DNA of 7,239 bases from DATKFM01 sp035544395 (GTDB lineage Bacteria > Pseudomonadota > Alphaproteobacteria > Dongiales > Dongiaceae): the NCBI GenBank assembly GCA_035544395.1, contig DATKFM010000207.1:1-7239 (forward strand), in the 5' to 3' direction. A program made the translations under genes and the position numbers. Position 1 is the stretch's first letter, and the number at the start of each line of letters is the position of its first letter. Of the stretch, positions 1 to 6,104 are shown piece by piece. The notes under the pieces are model-generated. The model saw nothing but the letters and a program-made list of their open reading frames with translations, was not told where the DNA came from and searched no databases.

Positions 1-591
1 GTCGACGATTTCCTGGCGCAAGCGACACCTGAGGCCAAGCTGAAGTTGATCCGCGAGGAGCAGGCCAAGGGCAAGCTGGTGGCCATGTGCGGCGACGGCA
101 CCAACGACGCGCCTGCTCTTGCCCAGGCCGATGTGGGCGTCGCCATGCATACGGGCACCCAGGCGGCGCGCGAAGCAGGCAACATGGTGGATCTGGACAG
201 CGATCCCACCAAGCTGATCGAGGTGGTGGCCATCGGCAAGCAGCTGCTGATCACCCGCGGCTCTCTGACCACCTTTTCCATCGCCAATGACGTGGCCAAG
301 TACTTCGCCATCATTCCCGCGATGTTCGCCGCCTTCTACCCGCAGCTTGGTGTTCTCAATATCATGGGGCTTTCGACGCCGGAGAGTGCGATCCTCTCGG
401 CGATCATCTTCAACGCCCTCATCATCATCGCGTTGATTCCGCTGGCGCTGAAAGGCGTGAAGTACCGGCCTGTCGGCGCCGCCAGCATCTTGCGCCGGAA
501 CCTGCTGGTCTATGGACTCGGCGGAATCATTATTCCCTTTATCGGCATCAAGGCCGTCGACATCGTCGTTTCGGCGCTTGGCCTCGCCTGA
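1..591 (+). CDS. kdpB: Potassium-transporting P-type ATPase subunit B, C-terminal part (5' end outside window)
   Basis: KdpB is the ATP-hydrolysing subunit of the inner-membrane KdpFABC high-affinity K+ pump. The frame is open from base 1, so the gene is cut by the window edge; 196 codons remain of a family usually about 680-700 residues long. The hinge motif CGDGTNDAPAL of P-type ATPases is encoded near bases 88-120. It is followed by the membrane stretch FSIANDVAKYFAIIPA, whose Asp and Lys (fragment residues 97 and 100) correspond to the charged pair in the transmembrane domain known to matter for coupling in E. coli KdpB. Three hydrophobic segments follow, ending in SALGLA. The phosphorylated DKTGT loop lies upstream of the window. 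The stop codon is 11 bp before kdpC and overlaps its Shine-Dalgarno sequence, so the two are probably translationally linked. Identification is secure from the motifs and from the kdpC-D-E genes that follow. Confidence 0.97.
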   Translation, partial: VDDFLAQATPEAKLKLIREEQAKGKLVAMCGDGTNDAPALAQADVGVAMHTGTQAAREAGNMVDLDSDPTKLIEVVAIGKQLLITRGSLTTFSIANDVAKYFAIIPAMFAAFYPQLGVLNIMGLSTPESAILSAIIFNALIIIALIPLALKGVKYRPVGAASILRRNLLVYGLGGIIIPFIGIKAVDIVVSALGLA

Positions 592-602
592 GGAGTCGCC
601 AA

Positions 603-1169
603 ATGTTGAGAAGTTCATTGCGGCCCGCGATCGTGTTGTTTCTCCTGATGATGATCCTGACGGGAATCGTCTATCCGCTGGCAGTCACCGGCATCGCGCA
701 GTTGGCGTTTCCGTATCAGGCTGATGGCAGCCTGATCCAACGCAACGGCACGGTGATCGGCTCGGAACTGATCGCCCAGGCTTTCACGGGCGACCGGTAC
801 TTCCATCCCCGCCCATCGGCCGCTGGGAATGGCTATGACGCCGGCGCGTCGAGCGGGTCGAACCTCGGCCCCACCAGCAGGAAGCTGGTCGAGCGGGTCC
901 AGGCCGACGCGGCAATGCTGCGAGCGCAGAACAGCGGGCCAATTCCCGTTGATCTCGTGACGACATCGGGCAGCGGCCTCGATCCCCATATCACGCCGGC
1001 AGCAGCGGAGTTCCAGGTGCCGCGCGTCGCCAAGGCCCGAGGCCTGCCGGAAGACAGGCTGCGGAAGCTGGTGGCTGAATTCACGGAGGATCGCACGCTC
1101 GGCGTGATCGGCGAACCCCGTGTGAACGTATTGCTGCTGAATCTGGCGCTCGACCAGGCCGGTGGCTGA
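603..1169 (+). CDS. kdpC: Potassium-transporting ATPase subunit C
   Basis: KdpC is the small single-span subunit of KdpFABC and is thought to stabilise the complex and aid ATP binding. The protein is 188 aa, normal for the family. It has one N-terminal membrane helix (about residues 8-30, rich in Leu, Ile, Val and Met), then a soluble periplasmic domain. The family's conserved stretches are visible: GSELIAQAF, FHPRPSAAG, SGSNLGPTS, TTSGSGLDPHI, PAAAEFQVPRVA, and near the C-terminus GEPRVNVLLLNLALD. The start is supported by AGGAG at 591-595, seven bases before ATG; this site overlaps the kdpB stop codon. There is no sign of frameshift or truncation. Confidence 0.97.
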   Translation: MLRSSLRPAIVLFLLMMILTGIVYPLAVTGIAQLAFPYQADGSLIQRNGTVIGSELIAQAFTGDRYFHPRPSAAGNGYDAGASSGSNLGPTSRKLVERVQADAAMLRAQNSGPIPVDLVTTSGSGLDPHITPAAAEFQVPRVAKARGLPEDRLRKLVAEFTEDRTLGVIGEPRVNVLLLNLALDQAGG

Positions 1170-1204
1170 TAGTCAGCCCGGTTGAAGTCGGATAGATTTC
1201 GCGG

Positions 1205-3922
1205 ATGGCAAGATCGGACCCGGGGAGCCAGGACCTAAGGCCGTCGCCGGACGCCCTTCTGGCGGCCGCCAACCGGGCGGAGCGCGGCAACCTTAGAATT
1301 TTCCTGGGTGCGGCACCGGGCGTCGGCAAGACCTATGAAATGCTCCAGTCGGCCCGCCGACGTGAGGCAGAGGGCGTCGATGTCGTCATCGGCATCGTCG
1401 AGACCCATGGCCGCAAGGAGACCGAGGCGCTGCTCGAGGGCCTGGAGGCAGTCCCACTGCGGCGCATCGTCTATGAGGGTCGCGAAGTCACGGAGATGGA
1501 TATCGACGCCATCCTGGCGCGCCGGCCGGTGTTGGTTCTCGTCGACGAGTTGGCGCACAGCAATGCGCCGGGCTCGCGTCATCCGAAGCGCTATCTGGAT
1601 GTCGAGGAACTTCTAACCGCCGGCATCGATGTCTATACCACCGTCAATATACAGCATCTGGAAAGCCTGAACGACATCGTCGCCCAGATCACACGGGTGC
1701 GGGTGCGCGAAACTGTGCCCGACAGGATCGTCAATGACGCGGAAGTCGAAGTCATCGACCTGACACCCGATGACCTGATCCAGCGGCTGCGCGAGGGCAA
1801 GGTTTATGTGCCAGACCAGGCCGAACGTGCGCTCAAGCATTACTTCTCGCCCGGCAACCTCACCGCCCTACGCGAACTGGCGCTGCGGCGCACCGCCGAG
1901 CGGGTCGATGAGCAGATGCTGGACTACATGCAGGAGCATGCCATCGCCGGGCCCTGGGCAGCCGGTGAGCGCCTGCTAGTTTGCGTCAGCGAGCAGCCGA
2001 GTGCATTGCAGCTTGTACGCTATGGCAAGCGCGTCGCCGACCGCCTGCGCGGACCCTGGACGGCGCTCTATGTCGAGACATCGCGGTATCAGCGGTTGAA
2101 CGAGGCGGAGCGGGATCGTGTCGCCGAAGCATTGCGGCTCGCCGAGAAGCTTGGCGCCGATACTATCACCTTGCCCGGTCAGCGCATCGCCGACGATGTG
2201 CTGGCCTATGCGCGGGAAAACAACGCGACCCAGATCATCATCGGCAAATCGACACGCTCGCGCTGGTTCGAGATGCTCCACGGCTCGGTTGTGCATGAAA
2301 TGCTGCGAAAGGCCGGCGATATCAGTGTCCATGTCATACCCGGCACGACTGAGCGGCAGCCCCGCGCCTCGGCAGCGTCGCCGCCAGAAAAGACGACGGT
2401 CGATGTGTTATCCTATGTGGTCAGCACAGGCTTTGTCGCGGCCGCCCTGGGCGTCGCGCTGCTCATCGACCAGATCGTCGATCTCGAGAACATCTCCCTG
2501 GTCTTCCTGGCCGCAGTTCTGGCGAGCGCCGTGCGTTTTGGCGTCTGGCCATCCGTGTATGCCGCATTCGTCAGTGTGCTCTGCTACAATTTCTTCTTCA
2601 TCCCGCCGCTCTACAACTTCACCATTGCGGACCCCGCAAACGTCATCGCCCTGGTCTTCTTTCTCATCGTCGCTGTTCTCACCAGCGGACTGACGGCGCG
2701 AACCCGGACACAGGCGATGATTGCCAGAAAGCAGGCCCGGATTAGCGCAGAGCTCTATGGCTTCAGCAGAAAAGTTGCGGCCATTGCCGAGCTGGACGAT
2801 CTCCTGTGGGCCACGGCACACCAGATCGCTGTCATGCTGTCGGTGGAAGTGGTCATCCTGATACCCGACGGCGAGACTATCGCCGTTCGTGCCGGCTTTC
2901 CGCCGGAGGATCGGCTCGACGAATCGGATCTCGCGGCGGCGCGCTGGTGCTGGGACCACAATCAGCCGGCGGGACGCGGCGCCGACACGTTGCCAGGCGC
3001 CCGGCGGCTGTTCCTGCCACTGCGAAGCGGCCGGGGCGCCGTGGGCGTGCTGGGCATCAACCGCGCCGCGCCCGGTCCGCTGTTCACACCCGATGAGCGG
3101 CGGCTACTCGACGCGCTCGCCGATCAGACCGCGATCGCCATCGAGCGCACGCAGCTGGCGGAGAGTGTCGACGCCGCGCGCCTGCAAGCGGAGACGGAGC
3201 GGTTGCGGGCCTCCCTCCTGACGTCGATCTCCCATGACCTGCGCACACCGCTGGCGTCGATCATTGGCACCGTCACCAGCCTGCGCAGCTTCGGCAAGCT
3301 GTATGACGAGGCAACACGCGAGGAAATGTTGGCGACGGCACAGGAAGAGGGCGAGCGGCTCAATCGCTTCGTCGCCAATCTGCTGGATATGACACGGTTG
3401 GATTCCGGCAAGATCGAGCCAAAGCGAGAGATGATCGATCTCAGCGATGTCGTCGGCGCCGCCTTGCAGCGCGCCGGCCCGATTCTAACTGGTCACCGCG
3501 CAACCGTGACTCTGGCGCGCGATCTGCCGATGCTTCCCGTAGATTTTCTGCTGCTGGAGCAAGTGCTGTTCAATCTGCTGGATAATGCCGCGAAGTTTAC
3601 GCCCAAAGGATCGCAAATCGAAATCCTCGGCAGCCGCGAAGGTGACGACCTCGTGATCACGGTGCGCGACGAAGGACCCGGTATACCGCCTGGAGATCTG
3701 GAACGGATCTTCGACAAGTTCTACCGCGTTCAGAGCGGCGACCGGCAGCGGGCTGGAACCGGCCTTGGCCTGGCGATCTGCCGCGGTTTCGTCGAGGCGC
3801 AGGGCGGGCGAATCACCGCGGCGAACCGCGGAGATCGCCGTGGTGCCATAGTCATGATCCGCTTGCCGATCGCCGAATCTGCCGCGGCCATACCAGGGGG
3901 TCAGGTGGTCCATGGCGCCTAA
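1205..3922 (+). CDS. kdpD: Osmosensitive K+ channel sensor histidine kinase KdpD
   Basis: Membrane sensor kinase that phosphorylates KdpE when K+ is low or osmolarity rises. The protein is 905 aa, close to the 894 aa of E. coli KdpD. The N-terminal KdpD domain has a Walker A site GAAPGVGKT (residues 35-43), ETHGRKETE (66-74), VLVDELAHSNAPGSRHPKR (111-129) and TTVNIQHLESLND (145-157). A universal-stress-protein-like domain follows (about 254-378). Four membrane helices lie at about 401-421, 430-446, 448-466 and 479-498, then a GAF-like region (about 520-650). The kinase core has H-box SISHDLRTPL with His677, N-box NLLDNAAKF (790-798), G1 DEGPGIP (822-828), F-box FDKFYR and G2 GTGLGLAI (851-858), so it should be active. 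No clear Shine-Dalgarno is seen, but an in-frame TAG at 1193-1195 leaves ATG 1205 as the first possible ATG. It lies 35 bp after kdpC, and its last 11 bases overlap kdpE. Confidence 0.97.
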   Translation: MARSDPGSQDLRPSPDALLAAANRAERGNLRIFLGAAPGVGKTYEMLQSARRREAEGVDVVIGIVETHGRKETEALLEGLEAVPLRRIVYEGREVTEMDIDAILARRPVLVLVDELAHSNAPGSRHPKRYLDVEELLTAGIDVYTTVNIQHLESLNDIVAQITRVRVRETVPDRIVNDAEVEVIDLTPDDLIQRLREGKVYVPDQAERALKHYFSPGNLTALRELALRRTAERVDEQMLDYMQEHAIAGPWAAGERLLVCVSEQPSALQLVRYGKRVADRLRGPWTALYVETSRYQRLNEAERDRVAEALRLAEKLGADTITLPGQRIADDVLAYARENNATQIIIGKSTRSRWFEMLHGSVVHEMLRKAGDISVHVIPGTTERQPRASAASPPEKTTVDVLSYVVSTGFVAAALGVALLIDQIVDLENISLVFLAAVLASAVRFGVWPSVYAAFVSVLCYNFFFIPPLYNFTIADPANVIALVFFLIVAVLTSGLTARTRTQAMIARKQARISAELYGFSRKVAAIAELDDLLWATAHQIAVMLSVEVVILIPDGETIAVRAGFPPEDRLDESDLAAARWCWDHNQPAGRGADTLPGARRLFLPLRSGRGAVGVLGINRAAPGPLFTPDERRLLDALADQTAIAIERTQLAESVDAARLQAETERLRASLLTSISHDLRTPLASIIGTVTSLRSFGKLYDEATREEMLATAQEEGERLNRFVANLLDMTRLDSGKIEPKREMIDLSDVVGAALQRAGPILTGHRATVTLARDLPMLPVDFLLLEQVLFNLLDNAAKFTPKGSQIEILGSREGDDLVITVRDEGPGIPPGDLERIFDKFYRVQSGDRQRAGTGLGLAICRGFVEAQGGRITAANRGDRRGAIVMIRLPIAESAAAIPGGQVVHGA

Positions 3923-4607
3923 CGATCCTTGCATCCTGGTCGTCGACGATGAGCCGCCGATCCGCCGCCTCCTGCGCAAGACTCTGGAGGTACAGAATTT
4001 TCGCACGGTCGAAGCGGCCGATGGACGCGCCGCGCTCGACGCCCTGCGGCATGAGAAACCGGACCTGATCATTCTCGATCTTGGGCTACCCGATGTCGAT
4101 GGGTTGGAGATTATCAAGAGCGTGCGGCAGAAATCGCAGGTGCCGATCGTGGTACTGTCGAGCCGCGGCGATGAACCAGGCAAGGTCGCCGCGCTTGATC
4201 TTGGTGCGGACGACTACGTGACCAAGCCGTTTGGGGTAAACGAGCTGATGGCGCGGATTCGGGCAGCCCTTCGCCACAGGCTGCAGGAACAGGGAAGCCA
4301 GCCGCTGTTCCAATCCGGCGACCTCACTGTCGATCTAGTGCATCGTCGTGTGACGGTTGGCGCCACTGATGTTCGGCTATCGCCGAAGGAATACGATATC
4401 CTGCAGCAGATGGTGATCCACGCCGGCAAAGTGCTGACCCATCGCCATTTGATCCATGAGGTATGGCGCGGCGCTGACACCATCGATGTCCAAGCGCTGC
4501 GCGTTTTTATCAGGCAGTTGCGGCAGAAGATCGAGGCTAATCCCGAGCAGCCCCGGCATATCGTCACAGAGCCCGGCGTCGGCTATCGCCTGCTCGCTAA
4601 GGAATGA
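3912..4607 (+). CDS. kdpE: KDP operon transcriptional response regulator KdpE
   Basis: OmpR/PhoB-type response regulator, 231 aa, that activates kdp transcription after phosphorylation by KdpD. The receiver domain (about residues 6-120) has the acidic pair Asp12/Asp13, the phospho-acceptor Asp56 in LIILDLGLPD, the switch Ser83 in VVLSSRG, and Lys105 in DDYVTKPFG. The C-terminal winged-helix domain (about 133-230) shows RLSPKEYDILQ, GKVLTHRHLIHEVW, the recognition-helix region VQALRVFIRQLRQKIE, and the end motif EPGVGYRL. ATG 3912 lies inside the end of kdpD in another frame, so translation is probably coupled. Purine-rich AGGGGG (3895-3900) and AGGTGG (3903-3908) precede it, neither at ideal spacing. 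All catalytic residues are present. The target promoter of kdpFABC lies outside the window. Confidence 0.97.
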   Translation: MAPNDPCILVVDDEPPIRRLLRKTLEVQNFRTVEAADGRAALDALRHEKPDLIILDLGLPDVDGLEIIKSVRQKSQVPIVVLSSRGDEPGKVAALDLGADDYVTKPFGVNELMARIRAALRHRLQEQGSQPLFQSGDLTVDLVHRRVTVGATDVRLSPKEYDILQQMVIHAGKVLTHRHLIHEVWRGADTIDVQALRVFIRQLRQKIEANPEQPRHIVTEPGVGYRLLAKE

Positions 4608-4620
4608 GCAGGCGATTGCC
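4581..4620. terminator. Inverted repeat across the kdpE stop codon; candidate terminator between convergent genes
   Basis: ATCGCCTGCTC (4585-4595) and GAGCAGGCGAT (4606-4616) form a perfect 11-bp stem around a 10-base loop. Beyond one T·T mismatch, three more pairs (GGC 4581-4583 with GCC 4618-4620) extend it. The kdpE TGA (4605-4607) lies at the loop/3'-arm junction. The DUF3309 gene ends at 4630 on the opposite strand, so the hairpin could stop both transcripts. No run of T follows on either strand, so it is not a canonical Rho-independent terminator. It may instead protect the 3' end or aid Rho-dependent termination. Confidence 0.55.
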
Positions 4621-4629
4621 CCAAACCGC

Positions 4630-4785
4630 TTAGATTCGTCCCGTCAGCAAGAGCACGACCACGATGATCAGCACGACGGAAATCAAGCCGCCGGGCGCAT
4701 AACCCCAGCTCCGGCTGTAGGGCCAGGCCGGAATCGCACCCAGCAGAAGAAGTATCAGGATTATCAGTAGAATAGTGCCGAGCAT
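4630..4785 (-). CDS. DUF3309 family small membrane protein
   Basis: A 51-aa, very hydrophobic protein starting MLGTILLIILILLLLGAIP. The layout matches DUF3309: a first membrane helix (about residues 2-17), a short conserved loop PAWPYSRSWGYAPGG, and a second helix (about 34-49) ending LLLTGRI. The biochemical function of the family is not known to me. The frame is open further upstream to 4848, but the ATG at 4785 is preferred. GGAGG lies six bases before it, the family normally begins with MLGTIL, and a stress-type promoter at 4841-4817 would start the transcript downstream of the longer start. It is convergent with kdpE, with only 22 bp between the two stop codons. The promoter suggests induction in the general stress response; this is inference. 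Confidence 0.88.
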   Translation of the reverse strand: MLGTILLIILILLLLGAIPAWPYSRSWGYAPGGLISVVLIIVVVLLLTGRI

Positions 4786-4816
4786 GTTGCGCCTCCGTGC
4801 ATTGGTCTGGCGTATC

Positions 4817-4841
4817 AATGCGTCGCCAAAAGATTGGTTCC
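4817..4841 (-). promoter_or_regulatory. Putative EcfG-type promoter of the DUF3309 gene
   Basis: Read on the minus strand: GGAAC (4841-4837), 16 bases, then CATT (4820-4817). This fits the alphaproteobacterial EcfG consensus GGAAC-N16/17-CGTT apart from one base in the -10. It ends 31 bases before the ATG at 4785, leaving a short leader that contains the GGAGG ribosome site. Four other genes nearby have the same element with identical spacing. Confidence 0.6.
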
Positions 4842-4848
4842 CGCACAA

Positions 4849-5024
4849 CGGTCATAGGGCCCGGCGTCAACTTGAAACAAGACACGGATCGCCACGGGAA
4901 CATTGGGCAGGCTCCCGGGCGATCCGCGCTTCATCCGTCTCCCGGCCCGTCGATCGGACCTGATGCCGGGCCTACTACGGAGCCGGACTACTCTCCGACC
5001 CTCGCTTACTCGGAACCGGATCCG
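4849..5024. other. Non-coding spacer between DUF3309 promoter and CsbD gene
   Basis: I see no credible gene here; the open frames are shadows. The spacer holds the stem-loop at 4885-4926, a small inverted repeat CTTG-AAA-CAAG (4871-4881), and a weaker repeat GGCCCG (4944-4949) with CGGGCC (4967-4972). An 8-base palindrome CGGATCCG (5017-5024) lies just after the CsbD stop. A GGAAC on the + strand (5012-5016) has no -10 partner and leads to no + strand gene. Confidence 0.5.
4885..4926 (-). terminator. Long stem-loop downstream of csbD-like gene; candidate terminator
   Basis: CGGATCGCC (4885-4893) pairs perfectly with GGCGATCCG (4918-4926). After a single bulged A, CGGGA (4895-4899) pairs with TCCCG (4913-4917). 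That gives a 14-bp stem with a 13-base loop. On the minus strand it lies about 100 bases past the CsbD stop codon and is followed by the T-rich TGTCTTGTTT. Together these suggest an intrinsic-like terminator for the CsbD transcript, insulating it from the DUF3309 promoter at 4841. Since the distance from the stop codon is long, another structural role is possible. Confidence 0.5.
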
Positions 5025-5240
5025 TTAGTTACGGAAGATGTCCGAGTTGCGATTGCGGAACTCGTTGACCTGGCGCTCGGCCTCTTCCTTCTCGATGCCG
5101 TAGCGCTTCTGCACGCTACCGATCAACTGGTCGCGGTTGCCTTCGAGCACCTTGAAGTCGTCGTCAGTGAGCTTGCCCCACTGCTCCTTCACCTTGCCCT
5201 TGAAGATCTTCCAGTTGCCGGAAGCTTGTTCCTGATTCAT
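5025..5240 (-). CDS. CsbD family stress-response protein
   Basis: A 71-aa hydrophilic protein beginning MNQEQASGNWKIFKGKVKEQ. It shows the CsbD features: the opening NWKIFKGKVKEQWGKLTDDD, then EGNRDQLIGSVQKRYGIEKEEAERQVNEF at the end. CsbD-like proteins are small helical proteins induced in general stress responses (sigma-B in Bacillus; E. coli YjbJ is a relative); their molecular activity is not established. An in-frame ATG at 5276 exists, but the start at 5240 is chosen because GAGGAG lies six bases upstream and the homologous region begins there. A very good EcfG-type promoter (5335-5311) precedes it, consistent with stress induction. Its neighbours are other small same-strand genes, apparently with separate promoters. 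Confidence 0.92.
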   Translation of the reverse strand: MNQEQASGNWKIFKGKVKEQWGKLTDDDFKVLEGNRDQLIGSVQKRYGIEKEEAERQVNEFRNRNSDIFRN

Positions 5241-5284
5241 GACAATCTCCTCATTTGTACTATCGTTATCAATCAATGAGTCCC

Positions 5285-5299
5285 GCCGTTGTCGACGGC
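5285..5299 (-). other. Small inverted repeat in the leader of the CsbD gene
   Basis: GCCGT (5285-5289) and ACGGC (5295-5299) can form a 5-bp stem with a 5-base loop. It lies just downstream of the predicted transcription start. It could act in the CsbD leader, or help end transcripts from the 76-aa gene that stops at 5349. There is no T run. Confidence 0.3.
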
Positions 5300-5310
5300 A
5301 CTAACATAAG

Positions 5311-5335
5311 AACGCCAGCGGTTTAACACGGTTCC
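5311..5335 (-). promoter_or_regulatory. EcfG-type promoter of the CsbD family gene (perfect consensus)
   Basis: On the minus strand: GGAAC (5335-5331), 16 bases, CGTT (5314-5311). This is an exact match to the EcfG (RpoE2/SigT) consensus of alphaproteobacteria. It ends 70 bases before the ATG at 5240 and begins 13 bp after the stop codon of the upstream 76-aa gene, so the CsbD gene can be transcribed alone. Confidence 0.75.
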
Positions 5336-5348
5336 GCCGAAGTCGCGG

Positions 5349-5579
5349 TCAGCCTGCGTCCTTCTTTCGCAGCACGGCGGGATCCTCGCCGCGCGACTTG
5401 CTCTTGCCGGCTTGCTCGGCGCGTTCAAGGTCGGCTTTCTGCGGACCTCTGATCGCTTGCTCCGCGCGCTTTGCTTGCTCCTCGACCTTGCCGGACCGCG
5501 CAAACTCCTTGGTGGCACGGTTGTAGACGCGGGCAGCCGTGCGATTGCCCTCGCCCTCATTGCGTTGCTTCTCTGTCAT
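5349..5579 (-). CDS. Small hydrophilic protein, unknown function (76 aa)
   Basis: Not assigned to a named family. The 76-aa product starts MTEKQRNEGEGNRTAARVYN and is strongly hydrophilic: rich in Lys, Arg, Glu and Ala, with no membrane segment or signal peptide and no Cys or Trp. The middle (about residues 19-60) has Ala/Glu/Lys/Arg spacing consistent with amphipathic helix. The tail SRGEDPAVLRKKDAG looks unstructured. I recall similar short proteins with an EGEGNRTAAR-YN opening in proteobacterial genomes annotated as hypothetical; that is memory, not a search. The start at 5579 is chosen over the longer frame (5627) because GGAGAG lies six bases upstream. It sits between two apparently stress-controlled genes but has no GGAAC-type promoter in its own 87-bp upstream gap, so it may depend on read-through from the 108-aa gene. 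Confidence 0.8.
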   Translation of the reverse strand: MTEKQRNEGEGNRTAARVYNRATKEFARSGKVEEQAKRAEQAIRGPQKADLERAEQAGKSKSRGEDPAVLRKKDAG

Positions 5580-5614
5580 AGGAATCTCTCCGATTTTGTT
5601 CAAAGCGAAGCGAG

Positions 5615-5641
5615 CGGGAGAAGGCACGCGGCCCTCTCCCG
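5615..5641 (-). terminator. Strong stem-loop between the 108-aa and 76-aa genes
   Basis: CGGGAGA (5615-5621) and TCTCCCG (5635-5641) pair perfectly. On the minus-strand transcript a G·U and three more G-C pairs extend this to an 11-bp stem with a 5-base loop CGCGU. It starts 25 bases past the stop of the 108-aa gene and lies 35 bases before the ATG of the 76-aa gene. No clean T run follows, so it may be an incomplete terminator, attenuator or mRNA-stabilising hairpin within an operon. Confidence 0.55.
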
Positions 5642-5666
5642 TCTCGAAGCGTCACTCAGATGCTGC

Positions 5667-5993
5667 TTAGTGGCGATCCTGGTCGCGAGCCGAATCACGA
5701 CCGCGATTTTCGCCACCCGGGCGTTCCACATTGCCGCGCTCAGGATTGGTCTCGTCCTTGCGGCGGGCCTGGTTTACGTCGGGATTTTCCCGGCCGGCGT
5801 CACGGCGCTCCGGCGGCTGCTTTTCCGAGCCGCCGTCCTTGGCGTCGCGATACTTCTTGCCAGCATAGATATCTGGCGCCTTGCCGGGAAATTCTTCCGG
5901 GCGCGGATCCGGTGTTCCCGCCGGATTCTTGTCCTGGGGATAGCCCGGCACCTTGTCCTTTCCGCCGATATTGGCGGGGTTCTTGTTCTGCAT
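5667..5993 (-). CDS. Disordered Pro/Gly/charged protein, unknown function (108 aa)
   Basis: Not recognised. The 108-aa product starts MQNKNPANIGGKDKVPGYPQ and is dominated by Pro, Gly, Asn, Asp, Glu, Arg and Lys. It has almost no hydrophobic residues apart from a PDIYAGKKYRDAKDGG patch near residues 43-58. There is no signal peptide, membrane helix or Cys, so an intrinsically disordered cytoplasmic protein is likely. The C-terminal third is rich in Arg, Asp, Glu, Asn and Gly. The ATG at 5993 is preferred over the frame's first start at 6017 because GGAGGAG lies seven bases upstream. A GGAAC-N16-CATT element (6091-6067) precedes it. Composition and promoter fit a stress or desiccation protein resembling hydrophilins; this is inference only. 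Confidence 0.8.
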   Translation of the reverse strand: MQNKNPANIGGKDKVPGYPQDKNPAGTPDPRPEEFPGKAPDIYAGKKYRDAKDGGSEKQPPERRDAGRENPDVNQARRKDETNPERGNVERPGGENRGRDSARDQDRH

Positions 5994-6017
5994 AATTGGT
6001 CTCCTCCAACTTATCAC

Positions 6018-6048
6018 GCCGGCTAATCCGGCACGCTGGGCCGGCCCA
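6018..6048 (-). other. Tandem palindromes in the leader of the 108-aa gene
   Basis: GCCGG (6018-6022) and CCGGC (6028-6032) form a 5-bp stem with loop CTAAT. Next to it TGGGCCGGCCCA (6037-6048) is a perfect 12-base palindrome. Both lie between the predicted promoter and the ribosome site, so they may structure the mRNA leader or bind a regulator. Confidence 0.4.
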
Positions 6049-6066
6049 AATCGGACCCTGTTAAAA

Positions 6067-6091
6067 AATGCCAGCGCAGGAGGATGGTTCC
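6067..6091 (-). promoter_or_regulatory. Putative EcfG-type promoter of the 108-aa gene
   Basis: On the minus strand: GGAAC (6091-6087), 16 bases, CATT (6070-6067), followed by TTTTAA. It is the same -35, spacer length and -10 as upstream of the DUF3309 gene. It ends 73 bases before the ATG at 5993 and starts 13 bp after the stop codon of the 24-aa gene, mirroring the arrangement at CsbD. Confidence 0.6.
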
Positions 6092-6104
6092 GTGGGTGCG
6101 GCGA

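Noticed and set aside
1170..1204. Possible separate promoter for kdpDE in the 35-bp gap after kdpC
   Set aside because: I see no recognisable -35/-10 pair or GGAAC element; the gap is too short to suggest more than operon spacing.
3485..4183. Minus-strand open frame of 232 codons opposite the kdpD/kdpE junction
   Set aside because: A shadow frame within two unmistakable genes, typical of high-GC coding DNA.
4797..5279. Plus-strand open frame of 160 codons
   Set aside because: It is antisense to the CsbD gene and runs through the spacer with its stem-loop; no family resemblance, and the CsbD match on the other strand is clear.
5723..5727. Minus-strand GGAAC inside the 108-aa gene, as a possible promoter for the 76-aa gene
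   Set aside because: At 16 or 17 bases downstream the sequence is TCGC or CGCG, with no TT -10, and the GGAAC is explained by the coding sequence.
5412..6026. Plus-strand open frame of 204 codons with a membrane-protein-like hydrophobic composition
   Set aside because: It starts with TTG and is antisense to the 76-aa and 108-aa genes and the spacer between them. The hydrophobicity follows from reading the opposite strand of very hydrophilic codons. The minus genes have good ribosome sites.
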